The translations under genes and the position numbers were made by a program. Shown piece by piece: positions 7,114-13,035 of a stretch of DNA of 30,130 nt; the stretch's first letter is position 1, and each line of letters starts with the position of its first letter. The notes under the pieces are model-generated. The model was not told the origin of the DNA, did not search any database, and saw only the letters and a list, made by a program, of their open reading frames with translations. This DNA is from an uncultured Collinsella sp. GTDB taxonomy: Bacteria > Actinomycetota > Coriobacteriia > Coriobacteriales > Coriobacteriaceae. Location: contig CAUEMA010000023.1 of the NCBI GenBank assembly GCA_959018755.1, forward strand, positions 1 through 30,130. The letters are read 5' to 3'.

Positions 7114-8415
7114 ATGGATCAAACGCAGATGGGCAATGACGCTCCCCTGCCCACGCAAAGCACTCCCCAATCGGAACAGACCTCGCTCTTGGCTCAGCAA
7201 AAACCTCTCGTGACCATCGTGCACGCCTCGGTCGGATCGGGCCACAAGGCCGCCGCAAATGCGATTGCGCAGGCATTCGACCTCATCCGCGGCACCAATG
7301 GCATCCCCGAGGATGTTGAGATTGAAGTGCTCGATATCCTTGATTTTGGACGCATAAAATTCGACGGCAACAAAACGGCCGCCTCGTTTACCGGCGCCAC
7401 ACGCCCAATTTACGATTTAACCTGGCGTTATACCCTTACAGGACACCTGCTTTGGGGCGGCGGCACGGCATGGTCGCGCATCATGTTCCCCGCATTTAAC
7501 GAATACGTTCGGACTCGTAGGCCCATTGCCGTGGTAGCCACACATATCACGGCAGCCAACGTTGCCGTTGGTGCGCGCGTCATTACGGGCATCGACTATC
7601 CCGTCATTTGCGTACCGACCGATTACGAGGTCGAGGGCTGGTGGCCCCATAAGGACACCGACCTATTCTGCGTGGCAAACGAGTTTATGGCCGAAACACT
7701 CCGCCCCCGCAAGGTTCCCGAGGCAAAGATCCGCATTACAGGCATCCCCATTCGCGCCGGGTTCGATACGGATTACAATCGCGAGGAAGAACTCGAGAAG
7801 TTCAATCTCCCCACAGACAAGCTCGTTGTGCTGGTGATGGCCGGCGCCAGTTTGCCTCAACCGTACGTTCGCTTTCGCGCGGAGATGGACCGCACCCTCC
7901 CCTTCCTGCGCAGCTTCGAGGACATGCACTTTGTCTTTTTACCGGGCAAGGATGCCGAGTATGCCACCCGTCTCATAATGCTTTTCGACGCCATGAAACT
8001 CGAGAACGTCACGGTTCTTGACTACGTCGATGACATGGCTGCGCTTATGCACGGCTGTGACCTGGCAATCCTCAAATCGGGCGGACTCACTGTTACCGAA
8101 TGCCTGTGCGCACACCTGCCGATGATTCTACTGGGCAAGTCCTATGGCCAGGAAAAGGCCAACACCACCATGCTCACCGGCATGGGCGCCAGCATGCATG
8201 TCACCACCGCACGCGAGCTGATCGTGACGTTGCGCCATCTCCACGATCATCCCGAGTCGCTCAAGGCACTGCTCATCAATGGCGAAGTGCTACGACGCCC
8301 ACGCGCAGCCGAGGATATCGCAATCGCAACCATGGAACTTGCAGGCAAGCCCCAAAAGCGCAAACGAGCCTTCTGCCGCTTCTACTGGGGCGAAAAACCC
8401 GCACATATCAGGTAG
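7114..8415 (+). CDS. UgtP/MGDG synthase-like glycosyltransferase
   Basis: A 433-residue GT-B fold enzyme of family GT28, the group of diacylglycerol glucosyl- and galactosyltransferases (UgtP, MGD synthase) and MurG. The N-terminal lipid-acceptor domain shows VTIVHASVGSGHKAAANAI (near residues 30-48). The C-terminal nucleotide-sugar domain shows AILKSGGLTVTECLCAHLPMI followed by GQEKANTTML, the conserved donor-binding region. It should work at the inner membrane face, moving a sugar from a UDP-sugar to diacylglycerol for glycolipid or lipoteichoic-acid anchors. The ATG at 7114 follows AAGGGGAG; an open stretch back to 7057 overlaps the promoter. The N-terminal 25 residues are Gln/Ser-rich and atypical. 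Sugar and product are not readable. Downstream lies the palindromic repeat region. Confidence 0.8.
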   Translation: MDQTQMGNDAPLPTQSTPQSEQTSLLAQQKPLVTIVHASVGSGHKAAANAIAQAFDLIRGTNGIPEDVEIEVLDILDFGRIKFDGNKTAASFTGATRPIYDLTWRYTLTGHLLWGGGTAWSRIMFPAFNEYVRTRRPIAVVATHITAANVAVGARVITGIDYPVICVPTDYEVEGWWPHKDTDLFCVANEFMAETLRPRKVPEAKIRITGIPIRAGFDTDYNREEELEKFNLPTDKLVVLVMAGASLPQPYVRFRAEMDRTLPFLRSFEDMHFVFLPGKDAEYATRLIMLFDAMKLENVTVLDYVDDMAALMHGCDLAILKSGGLTVTECLCAHLPMILLGKSYGQEKANTTMLTGMGASMHVTTARELIVTLRHLHDHPESLKALLINGEVLRRPRAAEDIAIATMELAGKPQKRKRAFCRFYWGEKPAHIR

Positions 8416-8446
8416 TGACTTACTGTCCGCTGACCGGCCCGGCCCG

Positions 8447-8485
8447 CCTATATATCATCCCATGCTCAAACATTCTCGCTTCGCA
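8447..8485 (+). repeat. Palindromic repeat, half copy A
   Basis: The segment from TATATATCAT through CCATGCTCAAACATTCTCGC repeats the left half of copies B and C almost exactly (one T-to-C change). The right half of the core and the right stem are missing: after 8485 the sequence no longer matches. Its left neighbour (8431-8446) is GC-rich like the stems of the other copies, but no complement follows. Confidence 0.7.
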
Positions 8486-8502
8486 GGGGCGCATGAATCC
8501 CA

Positions 8503-8605
8503 CCCGTCCGGGGCTCACCCATATCATTCCATGCTCAAACATTCTCGCTTCGCTTCGCTCGCTGCGAAACTGCGCGTGGAACGATATGGGTGAGCCCCGG
8601 ACGGG
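8503..8605 (+). repeat. Palindromic repeat, full copy B
   Basis: A perfect 22-bp stem (8503-8524 with 8584-8605) encloses a 59-base core, with a further TTCCA/TGGAA pairing inside. The core contains CCATGCTCAAACATTCTCGC and GCGAAACTGCGCGTGGAACG. The same core occurs in copy C in the opposite orientation, but the stem sequence is different. It may act as a transcription terminator for the glycosyltransferase gene. Confidence 0.85.
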
Positions 8606-8747
8606 AGTCTTCTTGCTTGAAAACAAAAAACATTCTTTCTAGCAAGCCGATTAGATAAGGGAACTTTTCATTAATCGAACCGGTTTGCTATAAGATTTTA
8701 TCTGCTTTTTCTGAAGAAGCCGTTTCAGTTGCTAGCACGTAAACGAA
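8606..8747. other. AT-rich spacer between repeat copies B and C
   Basis: This 142-bp stretch is visibly richer in A and T than its surroundings and holds no convincing open frame. It contains an imperfect hairpin: AGCAA (8641) and CGATTA (8648-8653) on the left pair with TAATCG (8672-8677) and TTTGCT (8684-8689) on the right. CTTGCT (8612-8617) can alternatively pair with AGCAAG (8641-8646). Confidence 0.5.
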
Positions 8748-8851
8748 GCTCTCCCGTGGGAGGCCCCTATATATCGTTCCACGCGCAGTTTCGCAGCGCA
8801 GCGAGAATGTTTGAGCATGGAATGATATATAGGGGCCTCCCACGGGAGAGC
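8748..8851 (-). repeat. Palindromic repeat, full copy C
   Basis: A perfect 28-bp stem (8748-8775 with 8824-8851) encloses a core that is the reverse complement of the copy B core, shortened by 8 bases in the TCGCT-rich middle. The stem sequence is unrelated to that of copy B apart from TATAT next to the core. It begins five bases after the dut stop codon and may serve as its terminator. Confidence 0.85.
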
Positions 8852-8856
8852 GGACA

Positions 8857-9300
8857 TTACAATACGCCGCTAGAACCGAAACCGCCGACTCCTCGGTCGG
8901 TTTTGTCTAGTTCGTCTACCTCTACAAGATTGACTGTGGGGACTTCTTGGATGACGAGCTGGGCGATGCGGTCGCCTTTGTTGATCTGAATATTGTTGGT
9001 GGAATCCAGGTTGATGAGGATGACCTTAAGTTCACCTCGATAGTGGGCGTCGATGAGACCGGGCGTGTTGACTATAGACAGGCCCTGCTTAATGGCTAGG
9101 CCGCTGCGGGGCTGGACAAAGCCGGCGTAGCCATCGGGCAGCGCAATGGCCAAGCCAGTGGAGACCAATCGGCGCTCAAAGGGCTTGAGGATGCAGTCTT
9201 CGTTGGCGCGGAGGTCAAGGCCGGCATCCGTGGGATGGGCGTATTTGGGAAGCTCGACCATGGGATCGAGACGCTTAATGTTAACGGTAATGTTGGACAT
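8857..9300 (-). CDS. dut: dUTP diphosphatase
   Basis: A 147-residue trimeric dUTPase that hydrolyses dUTP to dUMP and pyrophosphate, keeping uracil out of DNA and feeding thymidylate synthesis. Motif 1 is TDAGLDLRA (residues 24-32), motif 2 PRSGLAIK (64-71), motif 3 with the catalytic Asp NTPGLIDAHYRGE (78-90), motif 4 GDRIAQLVI (109-117) and the C-terminal lid RGVGGFGSSG (136-145). Length is standard. The ATG at 9300 lies 4 bases after the nrdR stop, and AAGGTGA at the end of nrdR is its ribosome-binding site, so the genes are translationally linked. With nrdR and the LysM gene it should be driven from the LexA-controlled promoter at 10340-10367. Repeat copy C follows the stop. Confidence 0.95.
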   Translation of the reverse strand: MSNITVNIKRLDPMVELPKYAHPTDAGLDLRANEDCILKPFERRLVSTGLAIALPDGYAGFVQPRSGLAIKQGLSIVNTPGLIDAHYRGELKVILINLDSTNNIQINKGDRIAQLVIQEVPTVNLVEVDELDKTDRGVGGFGSSGVL

Positions 9301-9304
9301 GAAA

Positions 9305-9748
9305 TCACCTTAGCTTGTCGAGCTCTTGCAGAAACTCGTCGACGTCTTTGAAATCACGATAGACCGAGGCAAAGCGAATGTAGGCCACCTTGTCGATCTT
9401 GGCCAGGCGCTTGAGCACCATATCGCCCAGTTCGTGGGACGTTACAGCCGTCAGCGTACGCGACCGCAGCTCCACCTCGATATCATCGATGATCTCGTTG
9501 AGCTTTTTCGTGTCGATATCGCGCTTAATCGTGGCGCGCATCAGGCCGACCAGCAGCTTATTGCGATCGAACCGCTGCTTTGATCCGTCGGATTTGATGA
9601 CCTCGATGGGATCTTCGCAGCGCTCGAACGTCGTAAAACGATAATTGCACGAACAACATTCACGACGACGCTTGATAGTGTTGTTCGACTCCTGCATACG
9701 GGAATCGACAACGCGGGTATGTGCCTCGCCGCATTTGGGACAGCGCAT
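9305..9748 (-). CDS. nrdR: Transcriptional repressor NrdR
   Basis: A 147-residue repressor of ribonucleotide reductase genes that senses ATP/dATP. The N-terminal zinc ribbon has C3, C6, C31 and C34 (MRCPKCG, RRRECCSCNYRF); the ATP-cone follows (VIKSDGSKQRFDRNKLLVGL ... VAYIRFASVYRDF). Length and layout are canonical. The start codon at 9748 is certain from the MRCPKCG terminus, and AGGAGG precedes it. Unusually, that start codon and part of the ribosome-binding site lie in the 3' arm of a perfect 11-bp hairpin (9744-9785). The gene follows the LysM gene by 51 bases and precedes dut by 4, so it belongs to the SOS-promoted unit. No nrd reductase genes are in the window. Confidence 0.96.
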   Translation of the reverse strand: MRCPKCGEAHTRVVDSRMQESNNTIKRRRECCSCNYRFTTFERCEDPIEVIKSDGSKQRFDRNKLLVGLMRATIKRDIDTKKLNEIIDDIEVELRSRTLTAVTSHELGDMVLKRLAKIDKVAYIRFASVYRDFKDVDEFLQELDKLR

Positions 9749-9785
9749 GGTACCTCCTCTTAAACGATAACAAGGGTACCATGCG
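9744..9785 (-). promoter_or_regulatory. Hairpin sequestering the nrdR start codon
   Basis: CGCATGGTACC (9744-9754) and GGTACCATGCG (9775-9785) are perfectly complementary with a 20-base loop. In the mRNA the 3' arm contains the nrdR ATG, and the AGGAGG site straddles loop and stem. The LysM stop codon (9800-9802) is 14 bases before the 5' arm, so ribosomes finishing that gene could open the hairpin. Confidence 0.6.
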
Positions 9786-9799
9786 ACCGAGCGGAAATC

Positions 9800-10249
9800 T
9801 TACGAACGAGCCGGAACTTTCAGAACTGCACCAGCATCAAGAGAGCCGCGATCGAGGTGATTGACACTACGAATCATGTCGGAAGTCTCCTGCGTGGAAA
9901 GGCCATCGACGGGATGCTCCTGGGCAAGCGACCACAGGGAATCGCCGGACTGCACGCGAACCGTCTCGTAGGTAACGTTGGCTACGGAATCGGCATATGC
10001 AGCGTGACGAGCAGAAAAAACTGACGTGGCGAGCACAAAGAACAGGGTGAACGCTACAGCAACAGCAACAATCGTCGAGGCCTTCAGGGCAACAGGAGCC
10101 AAAGCAACGGACGCACGCTGGGTGCGAACGGGTTTAGTGGCCACGGTCTGAAAATGAGAACGTCCACCCTTCACGACCGTAAAGGCCGGCGATGCGGGCA
10201 CCTCAAGCTTAAGAGCGAGGTTTCCCTGGACCATATCCGCTGCGTTCAT
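9800..10249 (-). CDS. LysM protein, SOS cell-division suppressor-like
   Basis: A 149-residue membrane protein with a cytoplasmic N-terminus, one transmembrane segment at about residues 57-78 (VAVAVAFTLFFVLATSVF) and an external LysM peptidoglycan-binding domain at about 95-147 (ETVRVQSGDSLWSLAQEHP ... AVLKVP). This plan and its place next to lexA match YneA of Bacillus, DivS of Corynebacterium and Rv2719c of mycobacteria, which halt division during the SOS response. AGGAGA precedes the ATG at 10249. A LexA box sits in the spacer of its TTGACA/GATAAT promoter and another just past the -10. The sequence is not conserved outside LysM in this family, so the division role is inferred from architecture and regulation. 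nrdR and dut follow. Confidence 0.8.
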   Translation of the reverse strand: MNAADMVQGNLALKLEVPASPAFTVVKGGRSHFQTVATKPVRTQRASVALAPVALKASTIVAVAVAFTLFFVLATSVFSARHAAYADSVANVTYETVRVQSGDSLWSLAQEHPVDGLSTQETSDMIRSVNHLDRGSLDAGAVLKVPARS

Positions 10250-10320
10250 TCTGTTCTCCTATCGTTTGTTTTGACGAGAACTGTTTTATCAAGCCGCGGG
10301 GACAAAAAAGTCTAGCGCGG

Positions 10321-10332
10321 GAACGAGTGTTC
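10321..10332. promoter_or_regulatory. LexA box 1
   Basis: GAACGAGTGTTC fits the Gram-positive LexA consensus GAAC-N4-GTTC. It lies just downstream of the -10 of the LysM promoter, about at the transcription start. Confidence 0.8.
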
Positions 10333-10339
10333 GGTTATT

Positions 10340-10367
10340 ATTATCTTCGAACAGTTGTTCCTGTCAA
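10340..10367 (-). promoter_or_regulatory. Promoter of the LysM-nrdR-dut unit
   Basis: On the minus strand a perfect TTGACA (10367-10362), a 16-bp spacer and GATAAT (10345-10340; ATAATA with 17 bp is the alternative) form a strong promoter. LexA box 2 fills the spacer. The leader to the LysM ATG is about 85 bases. Confidence 0.7.
10349..10360. promoter_or_regulatory. LexA box 2
   Basis: GAACAGTTGTTC fits GAAC-N4-GTTC perfectly. It lies between -35 and -10 of the LysM promoter, 28 bp from box 1. Confidence 0.85.
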
Positions 10368-10376
10368 GCAAAAATA

Positions 10377-10388
10377 GAACATTTGTTT
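10377..10388. promoter_or_regulatory. LexA box 3 (one mismatch)
   Basis: GAACATTTGTTT differs from GAAC-N4-GTTC at the last base. It is 28 bp from box 2 and 25 bases before the lexA start codon, probably over the lexA core promoter. Confidence 0.6.
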
Positions 10389-10412
10389 GGTATGGGTAGA
10401 GAGGAATCCCTG

Positions 10413-11057
10413 ATGGCTCGCAAAATTACCAAGCGTCAGCAGCAAATTTACGACTTCATCAAGGAATATCAGCAGGAGAAGGGCTATCCGCCCAGTGTAC
10501 GCGAGATGGCTTCGGCTGTGGGCCTTTCCTCCCCTAGCACTGTACATGCGCATCTCTCCGCACTCGAAGCACGAGGCCTGCTCAAGCGTGACGCCACCAA
10601 GCCTCGCGCTCTCGAGCTCTTTGACGAGGACGGATCTTCCGTCTCCATCTCAAAGTCCGATGAGCCCGCGGCGCCCCGTGGCACCGTATCGCTGCCTCTC
10701 GTAGGCCGAGTCGCTGCAGGGATTCCCATCCTTGCCGAGCAGAATATCGAAGACACCTTTACCATCCCAACCGAGATCGCAACGGACCAGGGGTCCTTTA
10801 TCCTCGAGGTCCACGGCAATTCGATGATTAACGTCGGCATTTATAACGGCGACTACATCATCGTTCGTGAGCAGAAGAGTGCCATGAATGGCGAGATTGT
10901 CGTGGCTATGATCGATGGCTCTGCAACGGTCAAAACATTCTACAAGGAGCAGGGACGCGTTCGTCTGCAGCCCGAAAACGACACCATGGAGCCCATCTAC
11001 GCGACGAATCCCACGATTCTGGGCAAGGTCGTCGGTTTGATGCGCCGGTTTTCGTAA
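10413..11057 (+). CDS. lexA: LexA repressor
   Basis: A 214-residue SOS repressor and self-cleaving S24 protease. The winged-helix DNA-binding domain covers residues 4-68 (ITKRQQQIYDFIKEY, PPSVREMASAVGLSS). The cleavage site is A102-G103 (RVAAGIP), the catalytic pair is S137 (HGNSM) and K174 (TVKTF), all intact. When RecA filaments form on single-stranded DNA they trigger this cleavage and release LexA targets. The ATG at 10413 has GAGAGGAA before it; upstream open codons cross LexA box 3 and are unlikely to be coding. Three LexA boxes lie upstream, implying autoregulation. The stop codon overlaps the start of the next gene by one base. Confidence 0.97.
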   Translation: MARKITKRQQQIYDFIKEYQQEKGYPPSVREMASAVGLSSPSTVHAHLSALEARGLLKRDATKPRALELFDEDGSSVSISKSDEPAAPRGTVSLPLVGRVAAGIPILAEQNIEDTFTIPTEIATDQGSFILEVHGNSMINVGIYNGDYIIVREQKSAMNGEIVVAMIDGSATVKTFYKEQGRVRLQPENDTMEPIYATNPTILGKVVGLMRRFS

Positions 11058-11761
11058 TGCAAAAACGCATCACTGTCTTTGATACTATTCGCGGGTTTAC
11101 CATGCTGTCGATGGCGGGATTTCATGCCTGCTACGACCTTGCCTACCTATATGGTTGGAAGATGCCCTGGTTTACCCAGACCATCTTCCAGGACATCTGG
11201 CGTGCCAGCATCAGTTGGGTATTTTTGTTTATTGCCGGCTGGATGTGCACCCTCTCGCGCAACAACATCAAGCGTGCCGTCAAATATGCCGCTGCCGCTT
11301 TAGTTGTATGGGTCGCAACGACGCTCGTCTCAGTCGATGACTCGGTGAACTTCGGCATCATTTTCTGCATGGCGGCGTGCACCGCCATTGTTGCACTCGC
11401 GCGCCCGGTTCTCGATAGGGTGCCGACAGTATGGGGTATAACAATTTGCCTCATACTCTTTGCCTGTACCTGGAGCATTCCTAAAGCGGTCTACCCTATC
11501 CCCTATCTAGCTTGGCTGGGATTCCCAGGTCCAGAATTTGTCTCCGGTGATTACTATCCGCTCATACCCTTCTTATTTATGTACCTCGCAGGCTTCTTTG
11601 CCGCCCGCACGGCACAAAAAGCAAACCTTGAAGCGCCAGCATGGGCCTATGAGAATCCCATCCCGATGCTCGCAAGCCTCGGACGCCATGCGCTACCGTT
11701 CTACCTGCTTCATCAACCCGTTATCTTAGGCGTGCTGGAGCTGATTTACTCTGTTCGGTAA
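11057..11761 (+). CDS. DUF1624/HGSNAT-like multi-pass membrane protein
   Basis: A 234-residue integral membrane protein with about six or seven hydrophobic segments. The N-terminal RITVFDTIRGFTMLSMAGFH and the ending GRHALPFYLLHQPVILG mark the DUF1624 / heparan-alpha-glucosaminide N-acetyltransferase-like acyltransferase family; the conserved His of the family lies in GFH or LLHQP. These proteins are thought to carry acyl groups across the membrane to an acceptor, but no substrate is known for the bacterial members. The ATG overlaps the lexA stop (TAATG), so its translation is tied to lexA and its expression should rise with the SOS response. Its last 16 bases overlap the end of hflX on the other strand, leaving no room for an obvious terminator. 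Confidence 0.75.
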   Translation: MQKRITVFDTIRGFTMLSMAGFHACYDLAYLYGWKMPWFTQTIFQDIWRASISWVFLFIAGWMCTLSRNNIKRAVKYAAAALVVWVATTLVSVDDSVNFGIIFCMAACTAIVALARPVLDRVPTVWGITICLILFACTWSIPKAVYPIPYLAWLGFPGPEFVSGDYYPLIPFLFMYLAGFFAARTAQKANLEAPAWAYENPIPMLASLGRHALPFYLLHQPVILGVLELIYSVR

Positions 11762-13035
11762 CGCTCGAGACGCGGTGCGATACGGGCCGGAAGCTTTGCC
11801 ACAATACGAACGCCGTCCTCGAGGTATTCCTCGTGCAGAAGGGTTCCCTGTTCGTGCACGAGCGTGATTAACGCGCCCTCTCGATACGGGATATCGGCCG
11901 AGAGCAACACGTCCGTAGCGGCCGCTTCACGAGCGATGCGGTCGACTAAGTCATCAAGACCCTCACCCGTCTGAGCCGAGAACAGCACCGCCTCGGGATA
12001 GCGCCGACGGAAGCTCAAGCGGTCAACGCCATCGAGCAGATCAATTTTATTGAATACGGTAAGCGTCAGGCGCTCACCGGCACCAATCTCGTCAAGGACA
12101 CGATCAACCGCCTCGAGCTGACGCTCGTAATCCTCATCGGAAGCATCCACGACTTTAAGAATCAAATCGGCGCCGAGCACCTCGGAAAGCGTAGATTTGA
12201 AAGCGTCGACCAGGCCATGGGGCAGTTTTTGAATAAAGCCGACGGTATCGGTAATCGTCATGCCACGGCCACCGGGCAAACGGTACGAGCGCGTCGTAGG
12301 ATCGAGCGTAGCAAACAGCTTATCCTGCGAAAGTACCTTGGATCCCGTCAATCGATTAAGCAGCGTCGACTTACCGGCATTGGTGTAGCCAGCCAACGCC
12401 ACACGAAACGCCGGCGATTCAATACGGCTTTTCGATTGCACGTCGCGACGCTGTTCAACCTGTTTCAGTTCGCGTCGAAGAGCTGCGATCTTATTGCGAA
12501 TCAGGCGACGGTCGACCTCGAGCTGGCTTTCGCCCTGGCCAAAACGCGATCCAATGCCGCCGCGCGTCTGTTCCTTAGCAAGATGGCTCCACATACCTCG
12601 CAGACGAGGCAGCAGATACTGCAACTGTGCCAGCTGCACCTGTAAGCGGCCCTCACGCGTCTGGGCATGCAGACCAAAGATATCCAAAATCAACGCCGTA
12701 CGGTCAATAATCTTAACCGGTTCGCCCACGGCTTTCTCAAGATAGGACTGCTGTGAGGGCGTCAGGTCGTCGTCGAAGATAACAACATCCGCATCCATGC
12801 GATGAACCAAACCGCACAGCTCCTCGACCTTGCCGGAGCCGATAAACGATTTGGGATAGGGCTTGACCAGGCGCTGCGACAAGCGTGCCACGCATTGGGC
12901 TCCAGCAGTGTGAGCCAAGCGCTCGAGCTCATCGAGCGAACGGTCGAGCGGCCAGGCATTATCGCGCCACTCAACACCAACCAAGACGGCACGCTCAGGT
13001 TCAGGCGCCGTAGAGACCAAGGGAAAACGTGCCAT
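11746..13035 (-). CDS. hflX: GTPase HflX
   Basis: A 429-residue ribosome-associated GTPase; HflX splits stalled or hibernating 70S ribosomes, for example after heat or antibiotic stress. The N-terminal HflX domain (AVLVGVEW ... YPKSFIGSGKVEEL, DDDLTPSQQSYLE) precedes a coiled linker and the G domain: G1 GYTNAGKST near residue 212, G3 DTVGFIQKLP, G4 NKID. A C-terminal tail follows. Its start codon overlaps the miaA stop by one base (TAATG), the last step of the miaB-miaA-hflX chain. The miaA-hflX order is also seen in enterobacteria (there with hfq between). The 3' end overlaps the DUF1624 gene by 16 bases in convergent orientation. Confidence 0.94.
   Translation of the reverse strand: MARFPLVSTAPEPERAVLVGVEWRDNAWPLDRSLDELERLAHTAGAQCVARLSQRLVKPYPKSFIGSGKVEELCGLVHRMDADVVIFDDDLTPSQQSYLEKAVGEPVKIIDRTALILDIFGLHAQTREGRLQVQLAQLQYLLPRLRGMWSHLAKEQTRGGIGSRFGQGESQLEVDRRLIRNKIAALRRELKQVEQRRDVQSKSRIESPAFRVALAGYTNAGKSTLLNRLTGSKVLSQDKLFATLDPTTRSYRLPGGRGMTITDTVGFIQKLPHGLVDAFKSTLSEVLGADLILKVVDASDEDYERQLEAVDRVLDEIGAGERLTLTVFNKIDLLDGVDRLSFRRRYPEAVLFSAQTGEGLDDLVDRIAREAAATDVLLSADIPYREGALITLVHEQGTLLHEEYLEDGVRIVAKLPARIAPRLERYRTE

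Noticed and set aside
8416..8642. Open frames crossing the repeat copies
   Set aside because: They run through the palindromes, lack ribosome-binding sites and encode the same repeat peptide in unrelated contexts; not protein-coding.
8447..8851. Palindromic repeats considered as insertion-sequence ends
   Set aside because: No transposase frame lies between or beside them, and the stem sequences of the copies differ, so they are not the paired ends of one classical IS.
8424..8856. TGTCCGCT (8424-8431) and AGCGGACA (8849-8856) as outer inverted repeats of a composite element
   Set aside because: An 8-bp match at this distance can easily arise by chance, and nothing else at these ends agrees.
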